Shown in pieces: positions 29,223-38,840 of a stretch of 64,000 bases of DNA (position 1 is the stretch's first letter; each line of letters starts with the position of its first letter). Under the pieces are notes generated by a model. That model was not told the DNA's origin and searched no databases. It saw nothing but the letters and a program-made list of their open reading frames with translations. The translations under genes were made by a program, and so were the position numbers. Source of the stretch: Qipengyuania gelatinilytica (GTDB lineage Bacteria; Pseudomonadota; Alphaproteobacteria; Sphingomonadales; Sphingomonadaceae); assembly GCF_019711315.1 (NCBI RefSeq), contig NZ_CP081294.1, forward strand, positions 806,001 through 870,000. The letters run 5' to 3'.

Positions 29223-29582
29223 ATGTATGTTCAAGGATTTCTCATCGCAGTCCCCGAGGGCAACAAGGAAGCCTATCGCGCGACGGCGGAAAAGGCCGGC
29301 GCGAAGTTCCGCGAATATGGCGTGACCGAGATCGTCGAAGCCTGGGAAGAGGACATCACCGACGGCAAGGTCACCGATTTCCGCATGGCGACCAAGGCAG
29401 AGCCGGGCGAAAGAATCGTCTTCAGCTGGATGATCTGGCCCGACAAGGAGACCGCCGACGCGGCGCATTCGAAGATGGAAAACGATCCCTTCTGGGAAAA
29501 TGAAATGGCGGAGATGCCATTCGATGGCATGCGCATGATGTGGGGCGGCTTCACTCCCCTCTATACAAGCGGGAGAGACTGA
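29223..29582 (+). CDS. DUF1428 (YbaA-like) family protein
   Basis: The 119-residue product begins [19 protein letters not shown] and ends [12 protein letters not shown], both typical of PF07237. The fold is a ferredoxin-like dimeric alpha/beta barrel; no reaction is known. AGAGGAGAG precedes the ATG. The stop overlaps the next start by one base (TGATG), so it is co-expressed with the glutathione transferase. Confidence 0.9.
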   Translation: MYVQGFLIAVPEGNKEAYRATAEKAGAKFREYGVTEIVEAWEEDITDGKVTDFRMATKAEPGERIVFSWMIWPDKETADAAHSKMENDPFWENEMAEMPFDGMRMMWGGFTPLYTSGRD

Positions 29583-30226
29583 TGGCCGAATACACCTTCT
29601 TCACCAATCCGATGAGCCGCGGCCAGATCGCGCGCTGGGCGCTGCATGAGGTGGCGGCGGACTACGATACCGAGCTGGTGGAATGGGCGGCGAAATCCGA
29701 GGCTTTCCTCAAGGCGAACCCGCTCGGCAAGGTGCCGACACTGGTCCACCATCATGGCGACCACGTCCATGTCGTGACCGAGGCTGCTGCGATCTGTCAC
29801 TATCTTGCGGAGATGCATCCCGACGCCGGCCTGCTGCCAGAGACGCACGAAAAAGCCGCCTATTTTCGCCGCCTCTTCTTTGCCGCCGGCCCCGTCGAGC
29901 AGGCCGTGGTCGCGCGGAGCATGGGCTGGGGCGTTGACGATCCGCAGAAGCAGGGCATGGTCGGTTTCGGCAGCTACGAACGCGCAATGGACACGTTCGA
30001 CATGCTGCTTTCCGACCGCGACTACGTCTGCGGCGACCGCTTCACCATGGCCGATGTCTATGTCGGCAGCCAAGTCGACTGGGGGCTGCAATTCGGATCG
30101 ATCCCGAAACGCAAGGTTTTCGAGGACTATGCGGCACGCTTTCGCGAACGACCGGCCTACAAGGAAGCGAAAGCGATCGACATGCAGTTGATTGCCGAGG
30201 CGCAGGAACAAACGAGCTCACCATAA
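29582..30226 (+). CDS. Glutathione S-transferase family protein
   Basis: The 214-residue product has the thioredoxin-like N-terminal half with NPLGKVPTLV (cis-Pro loop) and TEAAAICHYLAE (glutathione gamma-glutamyl site), then a helical half with RFTMADVYVGSQ. It would conjugate glutathione to an electrophile or act in redox repair. Co-expressed with the DUF1428 gene. Confidence 0.93.
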   Translation: MAEYTFFTNPMSRGQIARWALHEVAADYDTELVEWAAKSEAFLKANPLGKVPTLVHHHGDHVHVVTEAAAICHYLAEMHPDAGLLPETHEKAAYFRRLFFAAGPVEQAVVARSMGWGVDDPQKQGMVGFGSYERAMDTFDMLLSDRDYVCGDRFTMADVYVGSQVDWGLQFGSIPKRKVFEDYAARFRERPAYKEAKAIDMQLIAEAQEQTSSP

Positions 30227-30266
30227 CTCGCTTTATCGACGCGCGGCGCTGGCAAAAGCTGACTAA

Positions 30267-30860
30267 TCAGGCAATTGCGCGGCAGCTTCGCAGCGTGTTG
30301 TAGGCCTCGACGACGCGGTTCAATCGGCTCTCGTACTGGCGATCCCCGCCGTTGCGGTCGGGATGGTAGCGGCGCACGAGCTCAGAATAACGACGCCTCA
30401 GCCTGCGTCGGTCGATGTCGCTGCCCAGCCCCATGACCTCCAGCGCCTCGGCCTCCTGGCGGCTGAAGCGGCCGTCCATCGCCAATTCCGCCTCGCGCCG
30501 GGCGCGGCTCTTGATGCCGCTGGCCCGCGCGGAAATCGCATCTAGCGGATCGTCGTAATCCGCCCAGCGCGGCATACCGTCGACGCCCGCGGTGGGCCGG
30601 AATGTCGGGCTTTCGGTGCGCCAGCCGCTCGCAGGGCTTTGCGCGTCGAAGATTTCCTCCGCGCTCATGCCTTCGAACCAGTCGTAACCGGCATTGAATT
30701 CGCGCACATGATCGAGGCACATCCAGCGCCAGCTTCCCGGCCCGTCGAAACCGTGCCCCGCACTGCCCGGCGCGCGGAACTCGCCCGGCTCGTTGCAGGC
30801 CGGGTGGTCGCACACCCTGCCGGTGTCTTCATATCTTCCGTGAAACTTTGACTGGCGCAT
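30267..30860 (-). CDS. J-domain (DnaJ-like) protein
   Basis: The 197-residue product has a C-terminal J domain (about 138-195) with the HPD tripeptide in RRYHPDRNGGD. The N-terminal part has CDHPACNEPGEF and RWMCLDHVREFN, a small Cys/His cluster that could bind zinc. A cochaperone of DnaK recruited by the N-terminal part is inferred. Divergent from bolA. The J domain at the C-terminus is a form found in sphingomonads and other alphaproteobacteria. Confidence 0.9.
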   Translation of the reverse strand: MRQSKFHGRYEDTGRVCDHPACNEPGEFRAPGSAGHGFDGPGSWRWMCLDHVREFNAGYDWFEGMSAEEIFDAQSPASGWRTESPTFRPTAGVDGMPRWADYDDPLDAISARASGIKSRARREAELAMDGRFSRQEAEALEVMGLGSDIDRRRLRRRYSELVRRYHPDRNGGDRQYESRLNRVVEAYNTLRSCRAIA

Positions 30861-30919
30861 TCGTTCTAGGATGGGGAGTGAAACCCTGTATGGAAAGAGG
30901 CGAGAGGAGATTCGAGCGT

Positions 30920-31192
30920 ATGTCGGGATCGGTCCAACAGGAGATGGAACGCCTTCTGACCGAGGCCTTTGCACCGACGCGGCTCGAAGTCATCAACGAT
31001 AGCGCAAAACATGCCGGCCATTCGGGCGACGACGGCAGCGGGGAATCGCATTTCACCGTGGTGATCGAAGCGCCCGCCTTTGCCGACAAATCGCGCCTCG
31101 ACCGCCAGCGCATGGTCAACAAGGCGCTGGGCGACATTCCCGGAGAGCGCGTCCACGCCCTCGCCATACAGGCTTCCGCACCGACACCATAG
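30920..31192 (+). CDS. BolA family protein
   Basis: The 90-residue product has the class II KH-like BolA fold, with VINDSAKHAGHSG and SHFTVVIEAPAF then RHRMV-type RQRMVNKALG and VHALAIQA. BolA proteins pair with monothiol glutaredoxins in iron-sulfur and iron regulation. An ATG at 30890 would add 10 residues. It lies upstream of a pirin gene. Confidence 0.92.
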   Translation: MSGSVQQEMERLLTEAFAPTRLEVINDSAKHAGHSGDDGSGESHFTVVIEAPAFADKSRLDRQRMVNKALGDIPGERVHALAIQASAPTP

Positions 31193-31208
31193 GAACAAGG
31201 GGCATGAC

Positions 31209-32099
31209 ATGAGCCAGATCGACCTCACGCTGACACCGACGACGCATGATCTCGGGCAGTTCGAGGTCCGACGCGTGCTGCCGTCCAAGAAGCGGACCAT
31301 GGTCGGTCCCTTCATTTTCGTCGACCAGTTCGGCCCCGCACAGCTCGACCTTGGCACCGGCATGGATGTGCGACCGCATCCGCACATCAATCTCGCAACG
31401 GTCACATGGCTGTTCGAAGGCGCGATCGATCACCGCGACAGCCTGGGCAGTTTCTCGACCATCCGGCCCGGTCAGGTGAACCTTATGACGGCAGGCAAGG
31501 GTATCGTTCATTCCGAACGATCTCCCGAAGCCGAGCGCACGGCCGGCCCCAAGCTATACGGCATGCAGACATGGCTCGCCCTACCCGACGGCAAGGAAGA
31601 GATCGATCCGGCGTTCGAGGCTGTTAGTGACCTGCCCTTGATCGAGGATGGCCGCGCCAAGGCGATCGTCATCATGGGCGAACTCTGGGGCGAACGTGCG
31701 CCGACCACGACCTATGCCGACACCATCTATGCCGAGATCGTCCTTGGCGCAGGCGGCGCTATCCCGATCGAGGAAGAAGCCGACGAGCGCGCGGTCATGC
31801 TGGTGGGCGGCGAGGCAGTGATCGATGGTCATCCGCTCAAGCCCTATGAACTCGCCATCCTCCAGCCAGGCCGGGACATGACGCTCGAGAGCGAGTCCGG
31901 CGCGCGGGTGATGCTGCTGGGCGGCGAGGCATTCCAGACACCGCGCCATGCCTGGTGGAATTTCGTCAGTTCCAGCCGCGAACGCATCAACCAGGCCAAG
32001 GAAGACTGGCGGAAGGGACGTTTCCCCGAAGTCCCGGGCGATAGCGAGGAATATATCCCGCTCCCCGACGGCCAGCCGAAGACCGTTACCTATCCGTGA
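31209..32099 (+). CDS. Pirin family protein
   Basis: The 296-residue bicupin has VRPHPHINLATVTWLFEG near residue 57, with the His metal ligands, and HRDSLGS and MTAGKGIVHSE further on, as in YhhW/pirin quercetinases. It may oxidise a flavonoid-like or other phenolic substrate, or act as a redox sensor. The gene follows bolA by 16 bases. Confidence 0.93.
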   Translation: MSQIDLTLTPTTHDLGQFEVRRVLPSKKRTMVGPFIFVDQFGPAQLDLGTGMDVRPHPHINLATVTWLFEGAIDHRDSLGSFSTIRPGQVNLMTAGKGIVHSERSPEAERTAGPKLYGMQTWLALPDGKEEIDPAFEAVSDLPLIEDGRAKAIVIMGELWGERAPTTTYADTIYAEIVLGAGGAIPIEEEADERAVMLVGGEAVIDGHPLKPYELAILQPGRDMTLESESGARVMLLGGEAFQTPRHAWWNFVSSSRERINQAKEDWRKGRFPEVPGDSEEYIPLPDGQPKTVTYP

Positions 32100-32109
32100 G
32101 GGAGCAAGC

Positions 32110-32925
32110 ATGAGTTTCGAAGGCAAGACTGCATGGATCACCGGCGCATCCTCCGGGATCGGCGCCGCGCTGGCAGGCGAATGGGCCAGGAGAGGCGCCA
32201 ACATCATCCTGTCCGGCCGCGATGAAAGCAGGCTGAGCGCGGTCGCCGACCGCCTCGAAACCGAAACGAAAACCCTCCCCTTCGATGTGCGAGACGACGA
32301 GGCAATGCGGCAGGCCACCGAGGAAGCCGCAAGCTGGAAGGACGGGGTCAATATCTTCGTGGCCAATGCGGGCATTTCGCAGCGCAGCCCCGCGGTCGAT
32401 ACGGACATGCAGGTCTATCGCGACATTATCGACATCGACCTCACCGCGCAGATCGCCGCCACGCAGGCGCTGCTGCCGCACATGACGCAGCGCGGCAGCG
32501 GGAAGCTGCTTTTCATCTCGTCGATCGCGGGGAAGGTCGGCGTTCCGATGCGCACTGCCTATTGCGCTGCAAAGCACGGGATGATCGGTTATGCCGACGC
32601 CCTGCGCGGTGAGCTGTCGCAAAGCGGGATCGACGTGCATGTCATCTGCCCCGGATCTGTTGCCACCGATGTCAGCCGCAACGCGCTTTCCGCCGACGGC
32701 ACGCCGCGCGGTCGCAGCGACAAGGTGATCGACAACGGCATCAGGCCCGACGATGCGGCGAAACGGATCATTGATGCCGTCGAACTCAACCAGCGGGAAA
32801 TCATCGTGGCCGACGGAATGGAAGAGGCGATGGGTGAGATGCGACGGACGCCTGACCAGCTATTCGACCAGGTCGCCGGCATGGTCGCGGCCGGATACAT
32901 GGAAAAGATGCAGGCGGAAGATTGA
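32110..32925 (+). CDS. Short-chain dehydrogenase/reductase
   Basis: The 271-residue Rossmann protein has the TGASSGIG cofactor loop (11-18), ANAGIS near 96, a catalytic Ser in FISSIAG and the YCAAK Tyr-Lys pair near 157. The preferred substrate is unknown. ATG at 32110 has GGGAGC upstream. Its stop overlaps the next start (TGATG). Confidence 0.93.
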   Translation: MSFEGKTAWITGASSGIGAALAGEWARRGANIILSGRDESRLSAVADRLETETKTLPFDVRDDEAMRQATEEAASWKDGVNIFVANAGISQRSPAVDTDMQVYRDIIDIDLTAQIAATQALLPHMTQRGSGKLLFISSIAGKVGVPMRTAYCAAKHGMIGYADALRGELSQSGIDVHVICPGSVATDVSRNALSADGTPRGRSDKVIDNGIRPDDAAKRIIDAVELNQREIIVADGMEEAMGEMRRTPDQLFDQVAGMVAAGYMEKMQAED

Positions 32926-33821
32926 TGGAACAGACGCGCGTCACACTCGCCAATGGTATCGAACTCGACACAGTCGATGTCGGACCGCGCGATGCGCCCG
33001 CGCTGATCTTCCTTCACGGATTTCCGGAAAGCCATCGAACATGGCGTCACCAGATCGCCCATTTCTCCGATCGCTTCCGCTGTATCGCGCCCGACCAGCG
33101 CGGCTATCGCGGGTCATCGAAGCCCGAAGGCGTCGACAATTACACGCCCGACAAGCTGGTGGGCGATATCTTCCTGCTGGCCGACGCGCTCGGCGTGAAA
33201 GACTTTACCGTCGTGGGCCATGACTGGGGCGGAGCCATCGCCTGGGGCGTTGCCATGGCGGGCGAGCAGATGGGCCGCGTGCCCCGCGCGGTAATCGCCA
33301 ACGCGCCGCATCACGCGGTTTTCCAGAAGCTGCTCTATACCTCGCCCGTCCAGCGCGAGGCGAGCCAGTACATGCGCGGTTTCCGCGATAGCGCGAATGA
33401 CGAGCTCGTCCGCGAGCAAGGGCTTTACGGCATTCTCGCACAGGAAATCCGCTGGGACGCCCCCGACAAGATGGAGCCCGAAGAGCGCGAGCAATTGCTA
33501 AAGGACTGGCAGGACCGCGATGCCGCTTTCGCCATGCTCAACTGGTACCGCGCAAGCCCGATCGACATTCCGGCGATGGACGCGCCCTTCGAAATACCCG
33601 AAGGCTGGGCACCGCCGCCCTTCCCCAAGCTGGGCATTCCCACGCTCGTGATCTGGGCGCAGGACGATCTCGCGCTACCCCCGGAAAACACCGCCGCCCT
33701 GCCCGATCACATCGAGGACCTGACCTTGGTCGAAGTGCCCGAGTGCGGACATTTCGTCCCTTGGGAAAAGCCCGATGCGGTCAATTCCACGATGGAGGAA
33801 TTCTTCGCGCGAACGGGCTAA
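32925..33821 (+). CDS. Alpha/beta hydrolase, epoxide hydrolase-like
   Basis: The 298-residue product has FLHGFPESHRTW, a nucleophile elbow VGHDWGGAIAWG with Asp, and ECGHFVPWEKPD with the catalytic His. It belongs to the same broad group as the oxidase-cluster hydrolase at 11354 but has its own sequence. An acidic or epoxide substrate is plausible. Its 3' end overlaps the convergent DUF2332 gene by four bases. Confidence 0.9.
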   Translation: MEQTRVTLANGIELDTVDVGPRDAPALIFLHGFPESHRTWRHQIAHFSDRFRCIAPDQRGYRGSSKPEGVDNYTPDKLVGDIFLLADALGVKDFTVVGHDWGGAIAWGVAMAGEQMGRVPRAVIANAPHHAVFQKLLYTSPVQREASQYMRGFRDSANDELVREQGLYGILAQEIRWDAPDKMEPEEREQLLKDWQDRDAAFAMLNWYRASPIDIPAMDAPFEIPEGWAPPPFPKLGIPTLVIWAQDDLALPPENTAALPDHIEDLTLVEVPECGHFVPWEKPDAVNSTMEEFFARTG

Positions 33822-34885
33822 GCGCCCAGCCATTCCACCCACGCGCCATGCGGATGGGCGTTCGCGAGATGCGTTTCCTCTTCGCCGCCGGGCCAGTAGC
33901 GCACCCGCAATTCATGCGCGAAAGTCTCCCGATTGGTTTCCAGCGAGAGATGGGCAAGCGGGCGCTCTGGCGTGGCAGCTTCACCAGCCGCCGCAAGGGC
34001 AGTCCTGATCCGCTCTTGCGTGGAGTCGGGAAGATATTGCCACATGATCGAATGGGCGATCACGCGGGTAACGCCGTGCTCCTGATCGCGCGCCAGCTCC
34101 TGTTCCACCCAATCGCCCGCATCCATTCGCTCGATTTCGGGCGGCATTCGCTTTGCAAGGGCAATCGCGGCATCGATCCGCGCCATGCGGCCGGTGGCTT
34201 CCGGCCACACATAGCTCTTCAGGCGCAGCGCCTGGCGTTCGTCGGTCAGGTCCACCGGAGCAATGTCGCTTCCGCGCGCATCCACGAAGCCGATCTCTTT
34301 GGCAGGCGGAGGACCGCCGCGCCATTCCGGTTCGATCTGCATCCGGCTCGTCGCCGGGCCGACGGGCACACCGCCCAGATTGTAGCGATAGCGCCCCAGC
34401 ATGGTGTTGATGCCCGCACTCGCCCCGATTTCCAGCCATTCGAACTGCGCCGTCGTGCGCCTGTCCGCAAGCCACAACAAACCGGCGGCGAGGCTCGCCG
34501 AGCGCCCTGCCTCGTTCGTCTGCGGCGGCCCGTCGAGCCACGGCATGAGCTGGAAGTCGTGCGTTTCGACAATCTCGCGTACCAGCGCATCGACCTGGTC
34601 CTGAGCCGGCATGCGGCCAGCATAGACATCCTCCAACCGCGGTTCCTCACCGGTCAGCAGGAGATTGTGCAGCCCGCCCGCGATCCGCAGCGGCATGGCA
34701 TCGCGCAAGGACAGGCCCTGCCACGCGAAGATCCGTCTGGCCGTCGCAGCATCGCTAGTTTCAAGCGCCAGCAGCGCACGGACGACCTGGGCGGTTCCGG
34801 GTGCGCCTGCCATTTCGGCATGTTCGGCCTGCCATTCGATGGCTTCTGGGACCGAAACGATATCCATCACTCCGCTGGTGCCCAT
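33818..34885 (-). CDS. DUF2332 family protein
   Basis: The 355-residue product matches the DUF2332 family, with [20 protein letters not shown] near residue 150 (a pattern like a nucleotide or SAM loop) and [12 protein letters not shown] near 280. The biochemical function is not known. The ATG at 34885 has AAGGG upstream; an ATG at 34867 is an alternative. It is divergent from hisG. Confidence 0.85.
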   Translation of the reverse strand: MGTSGVMDIVSVPEAIEWQAEHAEMAGAPGTAQVVRALLALETSDAATARRIFAWQGLSLRDAMPLRIAGGLHNLLLTGEEPRLEDVYAGRMPAQDQVDALVREIVETHDFQLMPWLDGPPQTNEAGRSASLAAGLLWLADRRTTAQFEWLEIGASAGINTMLGRYRYNLGGVPVGPATSRMQIEPEWRGGPPPAKEIGFVDARGSDIAPVDLTDERQALRLKSYVWPEATGRMARIDAAIALAKRMPPEIERMDAGDWVEQELARDQEHGVTRVIAHSIMWQYLPDSTQERIRTALAAAGEAATPERPLAHLSLETNRETFAHELRVRYWPGGEEETHLANAHPHGAWVEWLGA

Positions 34886-34929
34886 ATTCGTTGCCCTTTT
34901 CGCCTGGCGTGCCTATTTGCCGCTCCGCA

Positions 34930-35583
34930 ATGACCAACAGCCTGACCTTCGCCATTCCCAAGGGGCGCATTCTCGATGAAGCGCTTCCCGTCATGGAGCG
35001 TGCCCGCGTGGTGCCGGAAGATGCCTTCCACGACAAGGCCAACCGCTCGCTCACCTTCGCGACGACGCGCGACGACATGCGGCTGATCCGCGTGCGCGCT
35101 TTCGACGTGGCGACCTTTGTCGCCCATGGCGCGGCGCAGATGGGCATCGTGGGCAGCGATGTGATCGAAGAGTTCGACTACGCCGATCTCTACGCCCCCG
35201 TCGATCTCGACATCGGGCACTGCCACCTCGCCGTGGCCGAACCCAAGGGCGCGAGCGCGACCAATGGCGCAAGCCACCTGCGCGTTGCGACCAAGTATCC
35301 CAACCTCACCCGTCGCCATTTCGAGCGCCAGGGCATTCAGGCCGAATGCGTAAAGCTGAACGGCGCGATGGAAATCGCCCCCGAGTTAGGCCTTGCAGGC
35401 CGGATCGTCGATCTTGTCTCCAGTGGCCGCACACTCAAGGAGAACGGGCTGGTCGAGACCGACCACATTCTCGACATCACGGCGCGGCTGATCGTCAATC
35501 GCGCAGCGCTCAAGACCGATCCGCGTGTCGCAGCGCTGGTTGAAGCCTTCCGCGCCGACAGCGAAAACCGGAAAGCAGCCTGA
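34930..35583 (+). CDS. hisG: ATP phosphoribosyltransferase, short form
   Basis: HisG makes phosphoribosyl-ATP, the first step of histidine synthesis. The 217-residue product starts [13 protein letters not shown] and has [11 protein letters not shown] and [14 protein letters not shown] (PRPP binding). It lacks the C-terminal regulatory domain of the 290-300-residue long form, so a HisZ partner is expected; hisZ is not in the window. One-base overlap with hisD. Confidence 0.96.
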   Translation: MTNSLTFAIPKGRILDEALPVMERARVVPEDAFHDKANRSLTFATTRDDMRLIRVRAFDVATFVAHGAAQMGIVGSDVIEEFDYADLYAPVDLDIGHCHLAVAEPKGASATNGASHLRVATKYPNLTRRHFERQGIQAECVKLNGAMEIAPELGLAGRIVDLVSSGRTLKENGLVETDHILDITARLIVNRAALKTDPRVAALVEAFRADSENRKAA

Positions 35584-36872
35584 TGCAGCTGCTGCGTACC
35601 AGCGACGCCGGCTTCGAAGCGAAGTTTGAACGTGTCGTGCGCGACCGCCGCGAAAGCGACATGCAGGTCGGGCGCGATGTCGCGGGCATTCTCAACGAAG
35701 TGCGCGAGCGCGGCGACAAGGCGCTGGTGGAATACACCAAGCGCTTCGACCAGCATAACCTGTCTACCGACGACGACTGGTCGATTTCGAAAGAGGCCTG
35801 CAAGGCGGCTTACGACAGGCTCGATGCAGAGCTGCGCGAGGCGCTGGAAACGGCTGCCGCGCGCATCCGCGCCTATCACGAAGGCCAGCTTCCCGAGGAT
35901 CGCGACTATACCGACGATATCGGCATGCGCCTCGGCGCGCGCTGGGGCGCTGTCGAAGCAGCCGGCCTCTACGTGCCCGGTGGCAGGGCGGCCTATCCCT
36001 CCTCGCTGCTGATGAATGCCATTCCGGCAAAGGTGGCAGGCGTGGATCGGCTCGTCGTCACGACGCCTACCCCGAAGGGCGAGATGAACGATCTTGTCCT
36101 CGCCGCTGCGCATATCGCGGGCGTCGACGAAATCTACCGCGTCGGCGGCGCACAGGCGGTGGCCGCGCTCGCCTATGGGACGGAACGGATCAAGCGGGTC
36201 GATGTGGTCACCGGCCCGGGCAACGCATGGGTCGCGGAAGCGAAGCGCCAGCTATACGGCGTCGTCGGCATCGACATGGTCGCAGGGCCGAGCGAAATCC
36301 TCGTCATCGCGGACGGCGACAATAATGCGGAATGGATTGCCGCCGACCTGCTCAGCCAGGCCGAACATGATCCGACCAGCCAGTCGATCCTGATTACCGA
36401 CGATGCCGGCTTCGCAGCACAGGTGAGCGACGCCATCGATCTAGCCTTCATGAAGCTGCCGACAGCAAAGACCGCCAAGGCCAGCTGGGACGATCACGGA
36501 CTGGTCGTCATCGTCGACAGCCTCGACGAGGCCCCTGCCCTGTCGGACCGCCTCGCCGCAGAGCATGTGGAGATCGCCACCGACGATCCCGAAACCATAT
36601 TCGCAAAGCTTCGTCACGCCGGTAGCGTGTTCCTCGGCCGGATGACCCCTGAAGCGGTCGGGGACTATATCGCCGGACCCAACCACGTCCTTCCCACCGG
36701 TCGCCGCGCGCGATTTGCCAGCGGCCTGTCGGTGCTCGACTTCATGAAGCGCACCAGCTTCATCGGCGCGTCTGCGGACGCGCTGGCCGCCATCGGCCCG
36801 GCTGCCGTACGCCTCGCCGATGCCGAGGGCCTTCCCGCCCACGCCCTTTCGATTTCCAAGAGACTGTCATGA
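35583..36872 (+). CDS. hisD: Histidinol dehydrogenase
   Basis: HisD oxidises histidinol to histidine in two NAD-dependent steps. The 429-residue protein has the family signatures DMVAGPSEILVIAD and SQAEHDPTSQSILI, which supply NAD-binding residues and zinc ligands, and the zinc/substrate His in GPNHVLPTG. It overlaps nusB by four bases (ATGA), so histidine synthesis and rRNA antitermination are linked on one message. Confidence 0.97.
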   Translation: MQLLRTSDAGFEAKFERVVRDRRESDMQVGRDVAGILNEVRERGDKALVEYTKRFDQHNLSTDDDWSISKEACKAAYDRLDAELREALETAAARIRAYHEGQLPEDRDYTDDIGMRLGARWGAVEAAGLYVPGGRAAYPSSLLMNAIPAKVAGVDRLVVTTPTPKGEMNDLVLAAAHIAGVDEIYRVGGAQAVAALAYGTERIKRVDVVTGPGNAWVAEAKRQLYGVVGIDMVAGPSEILVIADGDNNAEWIAADLLSQAEHDPTSQSILITDDAGFAAQVSDAIDLAFMKLPTAKTAKASWDDHGLVVIVDSLDEAPALSDRLAAEHVEIATDDPETIFAKLRHAGSVFLGRMTPEAVGDYIAGPNHVLPTGRRARFASGLSVLDFMKRTSFIGASADALAAIGPAAVRLADAEGLPAHALSISKRLS

Positions 36873-37333
36873 ACACCAGCCCCCGCTCCAACCCCCGCGC
36901 AATGGCCCGCAGCGCAGCCCGCCTCGGCGCGGTGCAGGCGCTCTACCAGCAGCAGATGGAAGGCACGGCCACTGCCAAGCTGCTCAACGAATTCCACCAG
37001 CACCGCCTCGGCAAGGTGATCGAGGACGAGGAATATGCCGATGCCGACGTCGATTTCTTCGATGACCTCGTGAAGGGTGTCGATGCCCGCCGCGAAGAGA
37101 TCGACGAACTGCTGACCGCCCGCCTCGCTTCGGGCTGGACGCTGGCCCGTCTCGACAAGACCATGCTGCAGATCCTGCGCGCAGGCAGTTACGAACTGCT
37201 CGCCCGCGCCGATGTCCCTAAAGCTGCCGCAATCAGCGAGTATGTCGATGTTGCAAAAGCATTTTTCGACGACAGAGAGGCGAAATTCGTGAACGGAATT
37301 CTCGACGCAGTAGCCAAGGAAGCCGGTCGGTGA
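36869..37333 (+). CDS. nusB: Transcription antitermination protein NusB
   Basis: The 154-residue all-helical protein has RSAARLGAVQALYQQQ at the N-terminus and VNGILDAVAKEAG at the end, both family hallmarks. It binds boxA RNA with NusE (S10) in rRNA antitermination. A long insertion near residues 50-75 is acidic. The GTG start of the next gene overlaps its stop. Confidence 0.96.
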   Translation: MNTSPRSNPRAMARSAARLGAVQALYQQQMEGTATAKLLNEFHQHRLGKVIEDEEYADADVDFFDDLVKGVDARREEIDELLTARLASGWTLARLDKTMLQILRAGSYELLARADVPKAAAISEYVDVAKAFFDDREAKFVNGILDAVAKEAGR

Positions 37334-37833
37334 ATCTACGCCTCGCCGCGTTAGGCTTGGCGGTAACCTCGATGGCGATCGCGCCTGTTCCGGCGGGCGC
37401 CATTCCGCCACCGCTTCCCCCGGCCAATGCGCTGGATTTCTCTGTCGATGGTGTGGCAATCCGTTGCCGCCTTCCAAATCCCGGAGGCACTGTCGAAAGC
37501 TGCATGCTGCAGTTTTCGCATTACCTGCTCAGTATCGAAATGATGACACGGGGCGACGGGCGTTACTTCTATTATATCAAACGCAGTTGCGTCGAACCGG
37601 GCGATGGCACCAGCGGTCACGAATTTTTTCTCCGCGACGGTATCCTGCAGGATGGCGAGACGATCCGTGGTTCCCAAATGCAGATCGACCTGCGCGAGAC
37701 ACTGGCCGTACGAAGTTCGGAAAAGTGCGAAAGCATCGCGAATTGGCCCCACGAGGAAGATGCCATGGTGACACGGCTCGACCGCGCCCTGGCTGTTTTC
37801 CGGTCGCTTCAATCCGCACCCCCCACAAATTGA
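37330..37833 (+). CDS. Exported protein of unknown function between nusB and thiL
   Basis: The 167-residue product starts at GTG overlapping the nusB stop (GTGA) and has a signal peptide (about 1-24, ending AGA). The mature protein has four Cys (in IRCRL, ESCML, RSCVE and EKCES), consistent with disulfides in the periplasm. No domain is recognised. Its TGA overlaps the thiL TTG start. Confidence 0.75.
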   Translation: MNLRLAALGLAVTSMAIAPVPAGAIPPPLPPANALDFSVDGVAIRCRLPNPGGTVESCMLQFSHYLLSIEMMTRGDGRYFYYIKRSCVEPGDGTSGHEFFLRDGILQDGETIRGSQMQIDLRETLAVRSSEKCESIANWPHEEDAMVTRLDRALAVFRSLQSAPPTN

Positions 37834-38693
37834 ACGAAGCGGAATTCATATCTGCCCTGCGCGCGATCGCGACCTCCCCTCAAGCCCGGGGGCTCGCCGA
37901 TGACGCGGCCGTTATCGAATTCGGCAGCGAAACGCTGGTCCTGACCCATGACACCATGGTCGAAAGCGTCCATGTCCTCGAAGGGCAGGACCCCGCCGAT
38001 ATCGCCTGGAAGCTGGTGGCGGTGAACCTGTCGGATCTCGCCGGCAAGGGCGCAGAGCCGGTCGGCGTTCTCATCTCGCACATGCTCGGCAGCGACGATC
38101 ACCGGTTGGTCGCCGGCTTGAAAGAGGTACTCGAAACCTACGATGTCCTGCTGCTTGGGGGTGACACGGTGCGCGGCGACGGCGCCCGTGCATGGGGCTG
38201 CACGGCAATCGGCCGCGCTTGCCATAGTCCCGTACCGGCGCGCGATGGCGCAAGGCCGGGTGACGCAATCTACCTCGGCGGACGGATCGGCTTCGCCATG
38301 CTCGGTTTCGAGGCGTTGCGCGACGACACGGATGATGACGATAGTGCCTATCGCCGCCCGGTTCCGCAGCTTGCGCTGGGACGCGACCTTGCTCCTCATG
38401 TTTCGGCGATGATGGACATCTCCGATGGCCTGCTGCTCGATGCATCCCGCATTGCGAACGCAAGCAGTGTGACCCTTGCAATCGAGCGGACCCTGGTCGC
38501 TCCACTGGCTCCGGAAGACAGGCTGGAAGATGCCATGCGCTGGGGTGACGACTATGTCCTGCTCTGCACCGGCCCTGCCGGTCTCGACGCGCAATTCCCG
38601 GTGACGCGCATCGGTCAGGTGACGGCAAAGGGCGCCGATCCGGTCATACTCGACGGCGAGTGTCCCGAAGGCAATCTCGGCTACACGCACTAA
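37830..38693 (+). CDS. thiL: Thiamine-monophosphate kinase
   Basis: ThiL phosphorylates thiamine phosphate to thiamine pyrophosphate. The 287-residue product begins MNEAEFISAL from a TTG that overlaps the previous stop. It shows LADDAAVIEF and TLVLTHDTMVESVHV (metal and ATP site), AVNLSDLAGKGAEP, LLGGDTV and MDISDGLLLDASRI, the order typical of the family. Confidence 0.95.
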   Translation: MNEAEFISALRAIATSPQARGLADDAAVIEFGSETLVLTHDTMVESVHVLEGQDPADIAWKLVAVNLSDLAGKGAEPVGVLISHMLGSDDHRLVAGLKEVLETYDVLLLGGDTVRGDGARAWGCTAIGRACHSPVPARDGARPGDAIYLGGRIGFAMLGFEALRDDTDDDDSAYRRPVPQLALGRDLAPHVSAMMDISDGLLLDASRIANASSVTLAIERTLVAPLAPEDRLEDAMRWGDDYVLLCTGPAGLDAQFPVTRIGQVTAKGADPVILDGECPEGNLGYTH

Positions 38694-38743
38694 TCTTTCG
38701 CGCAGCTCGGGGGAAAAGCGCGGAAATGTGCGCCTTTGCCCCC

Positions 38744-38771
38744 TTGCCAGCACTTGCATGCCCTATATACC
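38744..38771 (+). promoter_or_regulatory. Possible promoter of hppA
   Basis: TTGCCA (38744-38749) is followed after 16 bases by TATACC (38766-38771). It sits about 70 bases before the hppA start. Matches are moderate. Confidence 0.4.
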
Positions 38772-38840
38772 TCTTCGCCACGTTGCGCCGGCATCTCCCA
38801 TGCCGAGCGCATCAAACATATAACGGGAGGGGAGTTTTTC

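Noticed and set aside
37700..37830. A thiamine riboswitch before thiL
   Set aside because: The gene starts inside the preceding gene's stop, so no leader exists, and no THI element sequence is seen.
38709..38743. Terminator after thiL
   Set aside because: Short GC arms (GGGGG/CCCCC and GCGC/GCGC) can pair but the stem is interrupted and no T-run follows.
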